From Variovorax sp. 770b2 (GTDB lineage: Bacteria; Pseudomonadota; Gammaproteobacteria; Burkholderiales; Burkholderiaceae_C), in the NCBI RefSeq assembly GCF_900115685.1, contig NZ_FOXJ01000001.1:1397796-1461795 (forward strand): 64,000 bases of DNA, written 5' to 3'. Both the position numbers and the translations under genes were made by a program. Positions within the stretch are counted from its first letter, which is position 1. The number at the start of each line of letters is the position of its first letter. Shown here in pieces: positions 63,296-64,000 of this stretch. The notes below the pieces were generated by a model. The model was not told the DNA's origin. It saw only the letters and a program-made list of their open reading frames with translations, and did not search any database.

Positions 63296-64000
63296 TCACT
63301 CGACGGCGACGCGGGGGTCGAACAAGGGGTAGCAAAGATCGATCACCAGATTCACGACCACGTAGATCACCGCCACGAACAGCAGGCAGCCCTGGATCAC
63401 CGGATAGTCGCGCGCAAAGATCGCATCGACCAGCAGCCGGCCCAGGCCCGGAATGGTGAACACCGTCTCGACCACCGCGATGCCGCCCAGCAGGTTGCCC
63501 AGCACGAGGCCGATCAGCGTCCATGTGGGACCGAAGGCGTTCTTGAAGGCGTGGCGCATCAGCACCGCGCGCTCCGACAGACCCTTGGCGCGCGCATGCG
63601 TGATGTAGTCCAGCCGCAGCACCTCGAGCGTGCTCGCGCGCGCCATGCGCATCAGCACGCCGATCTCGTGCAGGAAGAGCGTGAGGACCGGCAGCACCAG
63701 GTACAGGAGGCCGTTCTTCCAGTCTTCGGCGATGCCCACGTAGCCCACCACCGGCAGCCAGCCCAGCTTCAGGCCGAAGAGCAGCAGCAGCAACAGGCCG
63801 AGCCAGAAGGTCGGGATCGACACCAGCAGCGTGGCCGAGCCGACCAGCAAGAGGTCGGGCGCGCGGTTCTGCTTCCACGCGGCGATCATGCCGGCGGGCA
63901 CCGCCACCATCGCGGCCGCAGCCACCGCCACCAGCACGATGCGGCCGCTGATGAGGAAGCGGTCGGCCACGAGCGGCAGCACTTCCTGCCCGCTGTTGAT
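63296..64000 (-). CDS. DppB-type ABC permease, 5' end beyond the window
   Basis: Partial gene: the frame stays open to the last base, and the missing part would hold the first helix and start. Visible are three or more helices, the EAA loop (HARAKGLSERAVLMRHAFKN), LLGGIAVVETVFTIPGLGRL and the C-terminal YPLFDPRVAVE, all typical of DppB/OppB. An internal Met at 63982 is not the start, since the family sequence (SGQEVLPLVADR) continues upstream of it. Confidence 0.92.
   Translation of the reverse strand: MNSGQEVLPLVADRFLISGRIVLVAVAAAAMVAVPAGMIAAWKQNRAPDLLLVGSATLLVSIPTFWLGLLLLLLFGLKLGWLPVVGYVGIAEDWKNGLLYLVLPVLTLFLHEIGVLMRMARASTLEVLRLDYITHARAKGLSERAVLMRHAFKNAFGPTWTLIGLVLGNLLGGIAVVETVFTIPGLGRLLVDAIFARDYPVIQGCLLFVAVIYVVVNLVIDLCYPLFDPRVAVE

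Overview
This is a GC-rich, densely packed chromosomal window from a betaproteobacterium, most likely of the family Comamonadaceae and plausibly Variovorax. The assignment is inference. It rests on a Bug-type solute receptor, a NahR/NagR-regulated nagAaGHAb-like operon, a TadA-hydrolase fusion, many ATGA/GTGA stop-start overlaps and strong GC3 bias. No rRNA, tRNA, CRISPR array, transposase or origin was found, and no gene-free stretch exceeds 300 bases.

Layout, left to right. (1) 174-9961: a type VI secretion cargo island with vgrG, a large Rhs polymorphic toxin with an HNH/AHH-like nuclease tip, its presumed immunity gene, a pentapeptide-repeat gene and an AP2-domain gene. The toxin tip and immunity gene are visibly AT-richer than their surroundings. 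(2) 9981-16038: a NahR-type LysR regulator divergent from a three-component salicylate-5-hydroxylase-like operon that also carries a PchB/AroQ-like gene and a Bug receptor, followed by a RidA-family gene. (3) 16042-24572: housekeeping and stress genes (DinB, DUF72), a FixJ-type two-component pair with a GlcG/HbpS-like secreted protein and an ankyrin protein, a PaiB-like flavoprotein, the tadA fusion and an LD-carboxypeptidase. (4) 24826-30783: a class III nucleotide cyclase-FHA protein, a Tyr/Pro-rich secreted protein, a DUF1800/DUF1501 pair and a CAP-domain lipoprotein. (5) 30817-37305, leftward: a GntR/FadR regulator, a polar-amino-acid-type ABC importer, mannonate dehydratase and fructuronate reductase, which together look like a hexuronate/aldonate uptake and catabolic operon with three TGGTNNACCA-like boxes. 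(6) 37401-44534, leftward: a hypothetical secreted protein, then a five-gene signalling module (hybrid kinase with three receivers, CheR, CheB, receiver-kinase, stand-alone receiver) with no chemoreceptor, CheA or CheW.

(7) 44652-47643: a LexA-type box in front of a nuclease-helicase and an overlapping alkB, a DNA-repair pair. (8) 47701-55290: the most striking block. A promoter and a structured leader ending in an intrinsic terminator precede a nitrilase-family amidase, a complete branched-chain-type ABC importer, a cytoplasmic AmiC-like sensor and an AmiR-like ANTAR antiterminator. Uptake, hydrolysis, sensing and antitermination of an amide-like compound appear to be encoded in one operon. 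(9) 55348-55886: a 19-cysteine copper-binding four-helix-bundle protein coupled to a small charged protein. (10) 56147-59215: a four-gene operon (acyl-CoA-dehydrogenase-like, PIG-L deacetylase, methyltransferase, glycosyltransferase) of unknown product. (11) 59202-64000: a leftward family-5 peptide/opine-type ABC importer cut by the window edge.

In-frame alternatives were weighed for each start. Where a stop-start overlap or a Shine-Dalgarno sequence decided the start, this is stated. Long antisense ORFs opposite almost every gene are GC-bias artefacts and were left out. Domain positions are read by eye and approximate.
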